This document shows, piece by piece, positions 38,429 through 47,155 of a stretch of DNA of 64,000 nucleotides (the stretch's first letter is position 1; every line of letters begins with the position of its first letter). The stretch is from Phyllobacterium myrsinacearum (lineage in GTDB: Bacteria > Pseudomonadota > Alphaproteobacteria > Rhizobiales > Rhizobiaceae). The position numbers and the translations under genes are program-made. The stretch is taken from NCBI RefSeq assembly GCF_014138285.1, contig NZ_JACGXN010000001.1, positions 1,787,314 to 1,851,313 of the forward strand. The letters run 5' to 3'. The notes below the pieces were generated by a model. It worked only from the letters and a program-made list of their open reading frames with translations. It did no database searches and was not told where the DNA came from.

Positions 38429-39436
38429 ATGACAGTTCGCGTTGCAATCAACGGGTTTGGCCGCATTGGCCGCAATGTTCTTCGCGCCATTATCGAGTCC
38501 GGCCGTACCGACATCAAGGTTGTCGGCATCAATGATCTGGGTCCAGTTGAAACCAATGCCCATCTGATGCGCTATGATTCCGTGCACGGCCGTTTCCCCG
38601 GCACTGTGACGGTTTCCGGCGACACCATCGATGTAGGCCAGGGTCCGATCAAGGTCACGGCTGTCCGCAACCCGGCTGAACTGCCGTGGAAAGAGCTCGA
38701 TGTTGATATCGCGCTCGAGTGCACAGGCATTTTCACGGCGCGCGACAAGGCGGCGGCCCATCTCGAAGCCGGCGCCAAGCGCGTCATTGTTTCAGCCCCC
38801 GCTGACGGTGCCGACCTGACGGTCGTGTTTGGTGTGAACCACCATAAGCTGACCAAGGAACATCTGGTCATTTCCAATGCGTCCTGCACAACCAACTGCC
38901 TTGCCCCGGTTGCCTTTGTGTTGAACGAAGCCGTTGGCATTGATCATGGTTTCATGACCACGATCCACAGCTACACCGGCGATCAGCCAACGCTCGACAC
39001 GATGCACAAGGATCTCTATCGCGGCCGTGCAGCTGCACTGTCGATGATCCCGACCTCAACAGGTGCAGCCAAGGCCGTTGGCCTCGTTCTGCCGGAACTC
39101 AATGGCAAGCTCGACGGCAGCTCAATCCGCGTTCCAACGCCGAATGTTTCGGTTGTGGATTTCAAGTTCGTTGCCAAGCGCGCGACCACGGTTGCCGAGA
39201 TCAATGATGCCATCAAGACTGCCGCCAATGGCAAGCTGAAGGGTGTTCTCGGTTATACGGATGCACCGAATGTCTCGATCGACTTCAACCACGACCCGCA
39301 TTCATCGATTTTCCACCTCGACCAGACCAAGGTCATGGATGGAACATTCGTCCGCGTCCTGTCGTGGTACGACAATGAATGGGGCTTCTCGAACCGCATG
39401 GCCGATACGGCCGTCGCGTTCAGCAAGGTCATCTGA
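38429..39436 (+). CDS. gap: Glyceraldehyde-3-phosphate dehydrogenase
   Basis: 335 residues. NAD-binding start [18 protein letters not shown], active-site [13 protein letters not shown] with Cys153, and the C-terminal [16 protein letters not shown]. It makes 1,3-bisphosphoglycerate from glyceraldehyde 3-phosphate. AAGGAG is well placed. It follows tkt by 67 bp and is closed by a strong terminator, so tkt-gap may be one transcript and pgk another. Confidence 0.97.
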   Translation: MTVRVAINGFGRIGRNVLRAIIESGRTDIKVVGINDLGPVETNAHLMRYDSVHGRFPGTVTVSGDTIDVGQGPIKVTAVRNPAELPWKELDVDIALECTGIFTARDKAAAHLEAGAKRVIVSAPADGADLTVVFGVNHHKLTKEHLVISNASCTTNCLAPVAFVLNEAVGIDHGFMTTIHSYTGDQPTLDTMHKDLYRGRAAALSMIPTSTGAAKAVGLVLPELNGKLDGSSIRVPTPNVSVVDFKFVAKRATTVAEINDAIKTAANGKLKGVLGYTDAPNVSIDFNHDPHSSIFHLDQTKVMDGTFVRVLSWYDNEWGFSNRMADTAVAFSKVI

Positions 39437-39458
39437 GTGACCGAGGCGTGATATGTTA

Positions 39459-39496
39459 TGAAATGGCGGGTCGACAACACCCGCCATTTTTGTTTT
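39459..39496 (+). terminator. Rho-independent terminator after gap
   Basis: AAATGGCGGGT (39461-39471) pairs with ACCCGCCATTT (39479-39489), an 11-bp perfect stem, and is followed by TTGTTTTT. Confidence 0.92.
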
Positions 39497-39566
39497 TGCT
39501 TATGATAACGGGAATGTCCGGCAGGCGAGCAACCGGATATCCTTGATACAGACGAGGATGATGACC

Positions 39567-40760
39567 ATGCCAGCTTTCAAGACACTCGATGATGCCGATG
39601 TTGCAGGAAAACGCGTTCTTCTGCGTGTTGATCTGAACGTTCCGGTCGCCAATGGCCACGTGACGGATGCCACCCGTATCGAGCGTGTTGCCCCGACTAT
39701 CCTCGAATTGTCCAAAAAGGGCGCCAAGGTCATCCTGCTGGCGCATTTTGGCCGCCCCAAGGATGGGCCAACGCCGGAATTCAGCCTGAAGCCTATCGCG
39801 CATGCGGTGGGCAAGGTCATCGATCGCAATGTGCACTTTGCCGAGGACAGCATCGGCGACAAGGCGGCGGAAGCCGTTGCCAAGCTCGCGGATGGCGACA
39901 TTCTGCTGCTGGAAAACACCCGTTTCCACAAGGGCGAGGAAAAGAACGATCCGGCCTATGTAAAGGCGCTGGCCGCTAATGGCGATATCTATGTCAATGA
40001 TGCGTTTTCGGCGGCGCACCGCGCCCATGCCTCCACAGAAGGACTGGCGCATGTGCTGCCTTCCTATGCGGGCCGCACCATGCAGGCGGAGCTGGAGGCG
40101 CTGGAAAGCGGTCTCGGCAATCCGAAGCGCCCGGTGGTGGCTGTTGTCGGCGGTGCCAAGGTTTCGTCCAAGCTCGATCTGCTCGGCAATCTCGTCGAGA
40201 AGGTCGATGCGCTGGTGATCGGCGGCGGCATGGCCAATACATTCCTGGCGGCGCAGGGCGTCAAGGTGGGTAAATCGCTGTGCGAGCATGATCTGGCCGA
40301 TACGGCCCGCGAAATCATGGCCAAGGCGCAGGCCGCGAACTGCGTGATCATCCTGCCGGTCGATGCAATCGTTGCCTGGCATTTCGAAGCCAATGCCCCG
40401 TTCCATGCCTACGGTCTCGATGCAATTCCTGACGACGGCATGATCCTTGATGTGGGTCCGCAGTCGATCGAGCGCATCAAGAGCGCAATCGATGACGCGG
40501 CGACTCTGGTGTGGAACGGTCCGCTGGGTGCCTTCGAGCTGACGCCTTTCGACAAGGCGACCGTTGCCGCAGCCCGGCATGTGGCAGAGCGCACCAAATC
40601 CGGTCATCTGGTTTCGGTTGCAGGCGGCGGCGACACGGTCGCTGCGCTTAACCATGCGGGTATTGCCGGTGATCTGACGTATGTTTCGACTGCAGGCGGC
40701 GCTTTCCTCGAATGGATGGAAGGCAAGCCGCTTCCGGGCGTTGATGTGCTCAAGCGTTAG
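39567..40760 (+). CDS. pgk: Phosphoglycerate kinase
   Basis: 397 residues. Substrate-binding [44 protein letters not shown] and the nucleotide site [13 protein letters not shown] are all intact. It transfers phosphate from 1,3-bisphosphoglycerate to ADP. Of several in-frame starts, ATG at 39567 lies eight bases after GAGGA and gives the usual length; the two ATGs at 39558 and 39561 are possible. Confidence 0.96.
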   Translation: MPAFKTLDDADVAGKRVLLRVDLNVPVANGHVTDATRIERVAPTILELSKKGAKVILLAHFGRPKDGPTPEFSLKPIAHAVGKVIDRNVHFAEDSIGDKAAEAVAKLADGDILLLENTRFHKGEEKNDPAYVKALAANGDIYVNDAFSAAHRAHASTEGLAHVLPSYAGRTMQAELEALESGLGNPKRPVVAVVGGAKVSSKLDLLGNLVEKVDALVIGGGMANTFLAAQGVKVGKSLCEHDLADTAREIMAKAQAANCVIILPVDAIVAWHFEANAPFHAYGLDAIPDDGMILDVGPQSIERIKSAIDDAATLVWNGPLGAFELTPFDKATVAAARHVAERTKSGHLVSVAGGGDTVAALNHAGIAGDLTYVSTAGGAFLEWMEGKPLPGVDVLKR

Positions 40761-40774
40761 TGGCCTGTTCCAGG

Positions 40775-40806
40775 AAAATCCGGGGTCTTTGCGGGCCCCG
40801 GATTAA
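40775..40806 (+). terminator. Hairpin after pgk
   Basis: AATCCGGGG (40777-40785) pairs exactly with CCCCGGATT (40796-40804). No T-run follows, so it may protect the 3' end or partly terminate. Confidence 0.5.
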
Positions 40807-40937
40807 CGAAGAACAGAAAATGTTATCCTGTTAAATCGGTTGAAAAAATTTCAATCGTTTCAAAGGCTTGAACTGCCATTCCGTTTGATATGAGCTTCTG
40901 GTATGGGCCAGACCACTAGAAACGGAGTGCATGATCT

Positions 40938-41963
40938 ATGAGCGAACGCCTGGAAGATATCGCGATTGCAATGGTTGCCAACGGCAAGGGCCTGCTTGCT
41001 GCGGATGAAAGTACCGGAACGATCAAGAAGCGGTTCGATACGATTGGGCTGGAATCGACAGCCGATAGCCGCCGCGACTATCGCGAAATGCTGTTCCGCT
41101 CGGATGATGCCATGAAGAACTACATCTCCGGCGTCATTCTGTATGATGAAACCCTGCGCCAGAACGCCAAGGACGGCACGCCCTTCGTCCAGATCCTGAA
41201 AGCCGCAGGCAGCATTCCGGGCATCAAGGTCGACGCCGGTGCCAAGGATCTCGCGGGTTTTGCCGGCGAAACCATCACGGAAGGCCTCGACGGCCTGCGT
41301 GAGCGGCTGGCAGAATATCACAAGCTGGGTGCGCGTTTTGCCAAGTGGCGCGGCGTCATCAACATTTCGGACACCCTGCCAAGCTGGGGTTCGGTCAAGC
41401 AGAATGCACAGGCTCTGGCTCGGTATGCCGCCCTCTGCCAGGAAGCTGGTATCGTGCCGATCGTTGAACCTGAGGTGCTGATGGATGGCAAGCCTGGCAC
41501 GCACTCGATCGAGCGCTGCTACGACGTGACCGAATGGGTATTGAAGACCGTTTTCACCGAACTCTATGATGCCCGCGTTGTGCTGGAAGGCATGATCCTC
41601 AAGCCGAACATGGTCATCGATGGCAAGAATGCCCGCAAGGCTTCAGTCGAACAGGTTGCCGAACAGACCGTGCGTCTGTTGAAGTCGACAGTTCCGACAG
41701 CGGTGCCCGGCATTGCATTCCTGTCCGGCGGTCAGTCGGACGAAGAGGCAACGGCACATCTCTCTGCCATGAACGCCGCCCACGACCTGCCGTGGAAGCT
41801 GACATTCTCCTATGGCCGTGCCCTGCAGGCGGCGGCTCTGAGCGCCTGGAACGGCAAGTCGGAAAATGTCGCAGCCGGACAGCGTGCCTTCACGCACCGC
41901 GCCAAAATGAACAGCCTTGCCGCCACAGGCGGCTGGAAAAAGGACCTGGAAAAGGCGGCTTAA
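40938..41963 (+). CDS. Fructose-bisphosphate aldolase class I
   Basis: A 341-residue Schiff-base aldolase cleaving fructose 1,6-bisphosphate. Class I marks: GKGLLAADESTGTIKKRF, KWRGVI, VPIVEPEVLMDG, EGMILKPNMV with the Schiff-base lysine near 222, and FLSGGQSDEEAT. No metal-binding class II signature is present. GGAG lies about ten bases before the ATG. It ends the glycolytic set and has its own terminator. Confidence 0.95.
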   Translation: MSERLEDIAIAMVANGKGLLAADESTGTIKKRFDTIGLESTADSRRDYREMLFRSDDAMKNYISGVILYDETLRQNAKDGTPFVQILKAAGSIPGIKVDAGAKDLAGFAGETITEGLDGLRERLAEYHKLGARFAKWRGVINISDTLPSWGSVKQNAQALARYAALCQEAGIVPIVEPEVLMDGKPGTHSIERCYDVTEWVLKTVFTELYDARVVLEGMILKPNMVIDGKNARKASVEQVAEQTVRLLKSTVPTAVPGIAFLSGGQSDEEATAHLSAMNAAHDLPWKLTFSYGRALQAAALSAWNGKSENVAAGQRAFTHRAKMNSLAATGGWKKDLEKAA

Positions 41964-41991
41964 GCGTTTTTTATACAAAAACAGCTTTCAT

Positions 41992-42026
41992 GGAGCCCGG
42001 ACTGGAATCAGGTCCGGGCTTTTTTG
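41992..42026 (+). terminator. Rho-independent terminator after fba
   Basis: AGCCCGGA (41994-42001) pairs with TCCGGGCT (42013-42020), then TTTTTGT. It overlaps the region just before the next gene. Confidence 0.9.
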
Positions 42027-42043
42027 TGTGCTGTGAGGAACGT

Positions 42044-42790
42044 TTGACGAAACCATCGGCTTTCCATCCGCTTGTCAGCTGGCTGCTGTTTCCGGTCTAT
42101 GCATGGCAGGGTATTGCCGTACGGCTGAAGACGGAACGCATGTTGCCACCACCGGCTTTTCCCGTTGGCGAGATTGCAGGCAAGGAGCCGGCAATCCGCT
42201 TGCTCGTTCTGGGAGATTCCTCCGCTGGCGGTGTCGGGGTGAGTGATGTCTGGCAGAGCCTTTGCGTGCGTCTTGCCGTACATCTGCAGGGGCGTACCGG
42301 GCGCAAGATCATCTGGCGCGCCGCCGGGTTCAATTCCGCTACGTCAGGGCAGTTGCGTGATCACGTGGTGCCGAATATCGAGCGCGGCATGTGGACCCAT
42401 ATCGTGCTGACGACAGGGACGAACGACACCAAGAATTTCCATTCGGTCGCCCGTTTCAAGCGGGAATTCGGCGGCCTGCTCTATGCGCTCAAAGCCAAAT
42501 GGCCCGAAGTGGCCATCGTCTGGTCGCCGGTCATCGACTTCCGCGATGTCCCCGCCATGCCGCCTTTGCTTGGACGCATTCTGGAGGGACGTGCCGGGGC
42601 CATCAATGCCATGGGGGAGCGGCTCTGCAGGGAGCGTATGGCGATACCGGCGCCGCGCCTGCCGGTGGATGGGCCGGAAGGCTTTTCAAGTGACGGTTTC
42701 CATGCCTCCGCACACGGCTACGACGCCTGGGCGAAACATCTCGTGCCCTACGTGCTCAATCTTCCGAATGGCGAAAAGGCTGCGGGGTAA
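42044..42790 (+). CDS. SGNH/GDSL-type hydrolase
   Basis: About 248 residues. Block I reads LLVLGDSSAGGVG (Ser nucleophile), block III GTNDTKN, and the C-terminal block V has SSDGFHASAHGYDAW (Asp and His), so the Ser-Asp-His triad is complete. A hydrophobic start (HPLVSWLLFPVYAWQGIAV) suggests membrane association or export. The start is TTG at 42044 after GAGGA; the longer frame runs back into fba and its terminator. The substrate (an ester or acyl group) is unknown. Confidence 0.82.
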   Translation: MTKPSAFHPLVSWLLFPVYAWQGIAVRLKTERMLPPPAFPVGEIAGKEPAIRLLVLGDSSAGGVGVSDVWQSLCVRLAVHLQGRTGRKIIWRAAGFNSATSGQLRDHVVPNIERGMWTHIVLTTGTNDTKNFHSVARFKREFGGLLYALKAKWPEVAIVWSPVIDFRDVPAMPPLLGRILEGRAGAINAMGERLCRERMAIPAPRLPVDGPEGFSSDGFHASAHGYDAWAKHLVPYVLNLPNGEKAAG

Positions 42791-43079
42791 TTTCACGCGC
42801 ATCGGCAGCAGGATCGAGCAGGAGCAGTGGAGCGATCCGGCCAGTCTGCTGCACGTGGCTGATGATATGAACGCGATCATCGGTATCGCGATGCACCGAA
42901 TAGACCAACTCGCCTTTGAGGCTGCGATCCGCCTGCCCGCGTTCGATGCGGAACCGCAGCATCAACGCGACCAGTCCCAATACGAAGGCGGGCGGAACGA
43001 TGAGCCACAACACCTTTAACCAATCAGACAGCGACTGGTACGTGTCAAAAAAATCTTGCCAGAAGTAATACGTATCCAA
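42756..43079 (-). CDS. Conserved membrane-anchored protein, unknown
   Basis: About 107 residues from a TTG at 43079; the frame stays open to 43208, so the start is uncertain. It shows DTYYFWQDFFDTYQSLSDW, one membrane segment (VLWLIVPPAFVLGLVALMLRF) and a soluble polar tail. The 3' end overlaps the convergent SGNH gene by 35 bp. I recall no named family; the aromatic start before a single transmembrane helix is the notable trait. Confidence 0.6.
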   Translation of the reverse strand: MDTYYFWQDFFDTYQSLSDWLKVLWLIVPPAFVLGLVALMLRFRIERGQADRSLKGELVYSVHRDTDDRVHIISHVQQTGRIAPLLLLDPAADAREITPQPFRHSED

Positions 43080-43098
43080 GCAACCGCACTCGAAATGA

Positions 43099-43126
43099 TT
43101 GTTCGTTAAAAAAAATATCCTATTAT
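43099..43126 (+). promoter_or_regulatory. Putative promoter of the XRE regulator gene
   Basis: TTGTTC (43099-43104) and TATTAT (43121-43126), 16 bp apart, with the -10 lying inside the first operator repeat. Confidence 0.45.
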
Positions 43127-43149
43127 GGGATAATCCGAAAGTGGGATTA
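43116..43149. promoter_or_regulatory. Twin operators upstream of the XRE regulator
   Basis: Two adjacent inverted repeats with equal spacers: TATCC-N7-GGATA (43116-43132) and TAATCC-N7-GGATTA (43131-43149). Where they meet, GGATAATCC is itself palindromic, giving a ladder of ATCC/GGAT half-sites. They overlap the promoter and end 31 bp before the regulator's ATG, the expected place for self-repression. Confidence 0.7.
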
Positions 43150-43180
43150 ATCACGAAGCTCCAGTTTTTGTGTGGAGCAT

Positions 43181-43432
43181 ATGACGAAATCCCTTCATTC
43201 AGAGCCATATGCCGACCTATTGACCGTTCTTGTTGCTGCGCGCCGCGACAAAGGCGTTACCCAGCAGGTCATCGCAGAGAGATTGCAAAAGCCTCAATCT
43301 TATATCGCCAAAATTGAGGGTGGTGAGCGTCGCCTGGATATTGTCGAGTTTATAGCTCTTGCGCGTGCATTGGAAATCGATCCGGCGACGATGTTTGCCG
43401 ACGTATTACACGCGATCGATAGCGAGGCTTGA
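43181..43432 (+). CDS. Small XRE family transcriptional regulator
   Basis: 83 residues with one helix-turn-helix of the Cro/CI type: LLTVLVAARRDKGVTQQVIAERLQKPQSYIAKIEGGERRLDIVEFIALARAL, followed by a short helical tail. Proteins of this size act as dimeric repressors, often self-regulating. GGAG lies three bases before the ATG; the GTG at 43172 is an alternative. No toxin gene stands beside it, so an antitoxin role is not supported. Confidence 0.88.
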   Translation: MTKSLHSEPYADLLTVLVAARRDKGVTQQVIAERLQKPQSYIAKIEGGERRLDIVEFIALARALEIDPATMFADVLHAIDSEA

Positions 43433-43450
43433 ATGGCTGGCGTTCTGATC

Positions 43451-43590
43451 GTGCGTGGTTCGACAAGCTCACCATGAGGGATATGGGTGGGCTGCAAGGC
43501 TAATCGCAAGTATTGCAGCATGAGCAATCTTGCAGAATAGAACTCCCTGCAATCCTCACTCTTCCTCATGGTGAGCCTGTCGAACCACGG
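43451..43590. repeat. Palindromic intergenic repeat element, copy 2 (inverted core)
   Basis: The ends are GTGCGTGGTTCGACAAGCTCACCATGAGGG and the mirrored CTCATGGTGAGCCTGTCGAACCACG. The core, read on the minus strand, gives AGGGAGTTCTATTCTGC and AGATTGCTCATGCTGCAATAC, so this copy lies in the opposite orientation to the one at 63367-63507. It begins 19 bp after the XRE gene and fills most of the 252-bp gap to the next gene. Confidence 0.85.
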
Positions 43591-43684
43591 CATGAAGGTT
43601 CTGCAGAGTGAAGCATCAAAGCGGCTTGAGTGCATAGCGAGCTCGAAAGATCGAATATCGTTGCTCTTCGGGCCAGAACAAAAC

Positions 43685-43849
43685 TCATAACCCGCTGTGG
43701 CTCAGCATCACGATCACCATCATCGCAAAGATGGCACCGGCGGCGATTTTCCAGAAATCGCTGCGTTTTTTCATGCCGGGCCAGCCCAATGGCTTGATCA
43801 GGTGCAGGACCATCATCAGGATCAGCAGGAGTGGCAGGACTTTGGTCAT
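43685..43849 (-). CDS. Small two-segment membrane protein, unknown
   Basis: 54 residues: two hydrophobic stretches (VLPLLLILMMVLHLIKPLGW and IAAGAIFAMMVIVMLSHSGL) joined by a basic loop PGMKKRSDFWK. The ATG at 43849 begins just before the first segment; the longer frame adds a polar stretch without support. Divergent from prpE. No function known to me. Confidence 0.6.
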   Translation of the reverse strand: MTKVLPLLLILMMVLHLIKPLGWPGMKKRSDFWKIAAGAIFAMMVIVMLSHSGL

Positions 43850-43986
43850 TACGGGTAAAAACCTGCCGGGTGCGGGGTGCGGGATGATTGTGATTTCGAC
43901 AAGTGTGTGATCCCGCGCCAATTGTCAAATCGGCCTTTGACTCCGGGGCATACATTGGGGAAGGTACGTTATCTGGGAGGACATTC

Positions 43987-45897
43987 ATGACGTCACGCTA
44001 TGCACAGGTCTATCGGGATTGGCAGGCCAATCCGGAAGGATTTTGGGCCAAGGCCGCCGAGGCCATAGATTGGACGAGGCCGTGGGAACAGGTCTTTGAT
44101 GCCACGCACCAGCCCTATGGGCGCTGGTATCCGGGCGCGGAATGCAACACCTGCTACAATGCCGTCGACCGTCATGTGGAGCGCGGTCGGAGTGATCAGG
44201 TTGCCCTGATCTATGACAGCGCTGTGACCGGCACGGGACGGAAGATCACCTATTCCGCTTTGCTGGATGAGGTGAACGCGCTGGCGGCGGTGCTGGCCGA
44301 CAAGGGGGTCGCAAAGGGCGACCGCGTCATCATCTATATGGCAATGGTGCCGGAAGCCGTGGTTGCCATGCTGGCCTGTGCACGCATCGGAGCGGTGCAT
44401 TCGGTGGTGTTTGGCGGTTTTGCCCCGCATGAGCTGGCAACGCGCATTGATGATGCCAAACCGGTCATGATCATTGCCACCTCCTGCGGCCTCGAGCCGG
44501 GCCGGGTGGTGGCGTACAAGCCGATGCTGGACATGGCCATCGAGCAGGCCGTGCACAAGGTCGGTACCTGTCTCATTCTCGTGCGCCCGCAACAGCCGCA
44601 CGAACTGATTCCCGGGCGCGATATCGACTACGCAAACGCCGTTGCTGCTACGCGTGGCCGAAAAGTGCCCTGCGCAAGCGTCAAGGCAACCGACCCGCTC
44701 TATATCCTCTATACGTCAGGTACAACGGGGCAGCCAAAGGGCGTGGTGCGTGACAATGGCGGTCATCTCGTTGCGCTGGCTTGGTCCATGGGGGCGATAT
44801 ACGACACGGCTCCGGGTGACGTGTTCTGGGCCGCCTCCGATATCGGCTGGGCCGTGGGGCATTCCTATATCGCCTATGCACCGCTGTTCATTGGCGCGAC
44901 CAGTGTGCTGTTCGAAGGCAAGCCCGTGGGCACGCCCGATGCAGGTACATTCTGGCGGGTGATTGCCGAGCACAAGGTCAAGGTGCTGTTCACGGCGCCA
45001 ACCGCGTTCCGGGCCATCAAGAAGGAAGATCCAAGGGGCGAATTCATCGGGAAATACGATTTGTCCTCACTCCGATACCTTTTTCTGGCGGGCGAGCGGG
45101 CGGATACGGATACGATCAAATGGGCCGAGGAGAAGCTCGGTGTCCCTGTCATCGATCATTGGTGGCAGACGGAAAGCGGCTGGCCAATGGCTGCCAATCC
45201 GGCAGGTCTCGGCATGCTTCCGGTCAAATATGGTTCACCGACCGTCCCTATGCCCGGTTATGACGTTCAGGTGCTGGATGATGCCGGGCACCCGGTTAAA
45301 CGGGGTGAGCTCGGCAATATCGTGGTCAAAATGCCTTTGCCGCCCGCCTGTCTGCCGACACTCTGGAATGCTGACCAGCGATTCCGCGAAGCCTATATGG
45401 CGGAGTTTCCCGGCTATTATAAAACCGCCGATGCCGGGATTGTTGATGAGGATGGCTATATCTACATCATGAGCCGTACCGACGACATCATCAATGTCGC
45501 TGGCCATCGCCTGTCGACGGGGTCGATGGAGGAGGTGTTGTCGAGCCATCCGGATGTGGCCGAATGCGCTGTCATCGGCATTACCGACCAGGTGAAGGGA
45601 CAGGTTCCCTGTGGTTTCATCGTGCTCAAATCGGGTGTCATCCGGGCTCCCGAAGACATCGAGAAGGAATGCATTGCCCTCATCCGTGACCGGATCGGCC
45701 CGGTTGCGGCCTTCAAGATCGCGGTTACAGCCAAGCGCCTGCCCAAAACCCGGTCTGGCAAAATTCTGCGCGGCACGATGCAGAAAATTGCCGATCAGGA
45801 GCCGTGGAACATGCCGGCGACCATCGATGATCCTGCCATTCTCGATGAGATCAAGGCGGTGCTCAACGCAAGGGGTATTGGTGTCGCCGCAGGTTGA
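43987..45897 (+). CDS. prpE: Propionate-CoA ligase
   Basis: A 636-residue acyl-CoA synthetase. Adenylation motifs: YTSGTTGQPKGV (about 241-252), WWQTESGWP, YYKTADAG and, near the end, PKTRSGKILRGTM with the catalytic/acetylatable Lys592. The opening YAQVYRDWQANPEGFWAKAAEAIDW and WYPGAECNTCYNAVDRHV is the PrpE form, distinguishing it from acetyl-CoA synthetase. GGGAGG lies before the ATG. No methylcitrate genes are nearby, so propionyl-CoA probably goes to the methylmalonyl route or polymers; that is inference. Confidence 0.9.
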   Translation: MTSRYAQVYRDWQANPEGFWAKAAEAIDWTRPWEQVFDATHQPYGRWYPGAECNTCYNAVDRHVERGRSDQVALIYDSAVTGTGRKITYSALLDEVNALAAVLADKGVAKGDRVIIYMAMVPEAVVAMLACARIGAVHSVVFGGFAPHELATRIDDAKPVMIIATSCGLEPGRVVAYKPMLDMAIEQAVHKVGTCLILVRPQQPHELIPGRDIDYANAVAATRGRKVPCASVKATDPLYILYTSGTTGQPKGVVRDNGGHLVALAWSMGAIYDTAPGDVFWAASDIGWAVGHSYIAYAPLFIGATSVLFEGKPVGTPDAGTFWRVIAEHKVKVLFTAPTAFRAIKKEDPRGEFIGKYDLSSLRYLFLAGERADTDTIKWAEEKLGVPVIDHWWQTESGWPMAANPAGLGMLPVKYGSPTVPMPGYDVQVLDDAGHPVKRGELGNIVVKMPLPPACLPTLWNADQRFREAYMAEFPGYYKTADAGIVDEDGYIYIMSRTDDIINVAGHRLSTGSMEEVLSSHPDVAECAVIGITDQVKGQVPCGFIVLKSGVIRAPEDIEKECIALIRDRIGPVAAFKIAVTAKRLPKTRSGKILRGTMQKIADQEPWNMPATIDDPAILDEIKAVLNARGIGVAAG

Positions 45898-45947
45898 CCG
45901 CTGAACCGCCAGCATTAAGCTCGATTCCTTAATCAGGAGATTCGAAC

Positions 45948-46733
45948 ATGGCTTTGGATGGCAAGATCGCGATTGTAACAGGCGGCGCGCAGGGCATCGG
46001 CAATGCCATTGCCCGGCGCTATCTGCAGGACGGTGCGAGCGTGATGATTGCCGACAGCAATGACGAGCGCGGTCTGGCGGCGGTCAAGGATCTCGGCGGC
46101 TTCGGCAAGGTGCGGTTCACGTCGACCGATGTCAGCAGCAAGCTTGATGTGCACAATCTGGTGGCGGCAACGCTGGATGCATTCGGCGATATCGATGTGC
46201 TCGTCAACAGTGCGGGCATTGTCCATACTTGCGAATTCCTGGACCTGAAGGAAGAGGATTTTGACCGCGTTCTGCGAATCAATCTGAAGGGATCGTTCCT
46301 GTGCGGGCAAGCGGTTGCCCGCCATATGGTCGACAAGGTCGAGAACGGTGGATCACCGGGGGCGATCATCAATCTGTCTTCGATAAATGCACTGTTCGGC
46401 CTGCCCAATCAGGTGCCCTATTCCATCTCCAAGGGCGGCGTGAATCAGCTGACACGGGTCATGGCGGTATCGCTGGCCGCCTATGGTATCCGGGTCAACG
46501 CCATCGGACCCGGCTCGATCAATACGGAAATGCTGGAAGCGGTGAATTCCGACGCGGCATCCAAACAGCGCATGCTTTCGCGCACGCCGCTGGGCAGGGT
46601 GGGTGAACCATCGGAAATTGCCGGCATCGCGGCATTTCTGGCATCGAATGACGCCAGTTACATCACCGGCCAGACCATCTATGCCGATGGTGGTCGCCTG
46701 CCGCTAAACTATACCGTTCCTGTCAAATCCTAG
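45948..46733 (+). CDS. Short-chain dehydrogenase/reductase
   Basis: A 261-residue Rossmann-fold oxidoreductase: TGGAQGIG cofactor site, NSAG (a slight variant of NNAG), Ser in NLSSINALFG, and YSISK with the catalytic Tyr and Lys. An aspartate after the second strand (MIADSNDERG) favours NAD over NADP. It follows prpE by 50 bp with its own ribosome site (CAGGAG), so the two may share a transcript. The substrate is unknown. Confidence 0.88.
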   Translation: MALDGKIAIVTGGAQGIGNAIARRYLQDGASVMIADSNDERGLAAVKDLGGFGKVRFTSTDVSSKLDVHNLVAATLDAFGDIDVLVNSAGIVHTCEFLDLKEEDFDRVLRINLKGSFLCGQAVARHMVDKVENGGSPGAIINLSSINALFGLPNQVPYSISKGGVNQLTRVMAVSLAAYGIRVNAIGPGSINTEMLEAVNSDAASKQRMLSRTPLGRVGEPSEIAGIAAFLASNDASYITGQTIYADGGRLPLNYTVPVKS

Positions 46734-46754
46734 GGTACATAATTCCTGGCCCTG

Positions 46755-46784
46755 CTGACAGGCTCCTGACAGAAGGTTGTCAGG
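46755..46784. promoter_or_regulatory. Pho-box-like direct repeat and hairpin before DUF1127 gene
   Basis: Read on the minus strand, CTGTCAGGAGCCTGTCAG holds two CTGTCA hexamers 11 bp apart, the spacing of a Pho box. The right part also forms an inverted repeat CCTGACA-N6-TGTCAGG (46765-46784). It lies about 45 bp before the DUF1127 start but in reverse orientation. Confidence 0.35.
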
Positions 46785-46827
46785 AGGGGTATGCGATAGT
46801 GTCTTCGTAAACAAAGGAGACACGGAC

Positions 46828-47127
46828 ATGAATACGGTTGATTTCGGAATCGTGAATACGATCAGGCGTCTGTGGACGGAATTCGCTCATACGCGTGAAG
46901 AAATGCGGACAGAGCGCTCCATCAACGGATTGCCGGAATATCTGCTCAAGGACATTGGCTGGCCCGATGCCTATGCAGAACGTCTGGCACGGCGCAATTC
47001 GCTGAAGGAGGTCGATGCTGGCAATGACAATGCCAGCACGATCCGTCAGCCCAACCGTTTGCAGCATCCAGCACCCAAACAGGGCGGAAAAGCGAGCCAA
47101 AGCGGTTATTTCAAGCTAGAATACTGA
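46828..47127 (+). CDS. DUF1127 domain protein
   Basis: 99 residues. The DUF1127 signature is RTERSINGLPEYLLKDIGWPDAY, followed by a polar tail. AAAGGAGA gives a strong ribosome site for the ATG at 46828. Small DUF1127 proteins in Agrobacterium are linked to phosphate and carbon metabolism; this one is larger than the minimal 40-50-residue forms. A Pho-like repeat upstream makes the phosphate link worth testing. Confidence 0.85.
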   Translation: MNTVDFGIVNTIRRLWTEFAHTREEMRTERSINGLPEYLLKDIGWPDAYAERLARRNSLKEVDAGNDNASTIRQPNRLQHPAPKQGGKASQSGYFKLEY

Positions 47128-47155
47128 TCCGGTAAACCAAAGAGGAGCGCCTGCC

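Noticed and set aside
39456-40655. 399-codon open frame opposite pgk
   Set aside because: Antisense to an unmistakable phosphoglycerate kinase; its start lies inside pgk and the translation shows no family motif.
43172-43432. Toxin-antitoxin pair around the small XRE gene
   Set aside because: No HigB/RelE-like or other toxin-sized frame is adjacent on either strand; the neighbours are a membrane protein and the palindromic repeat.
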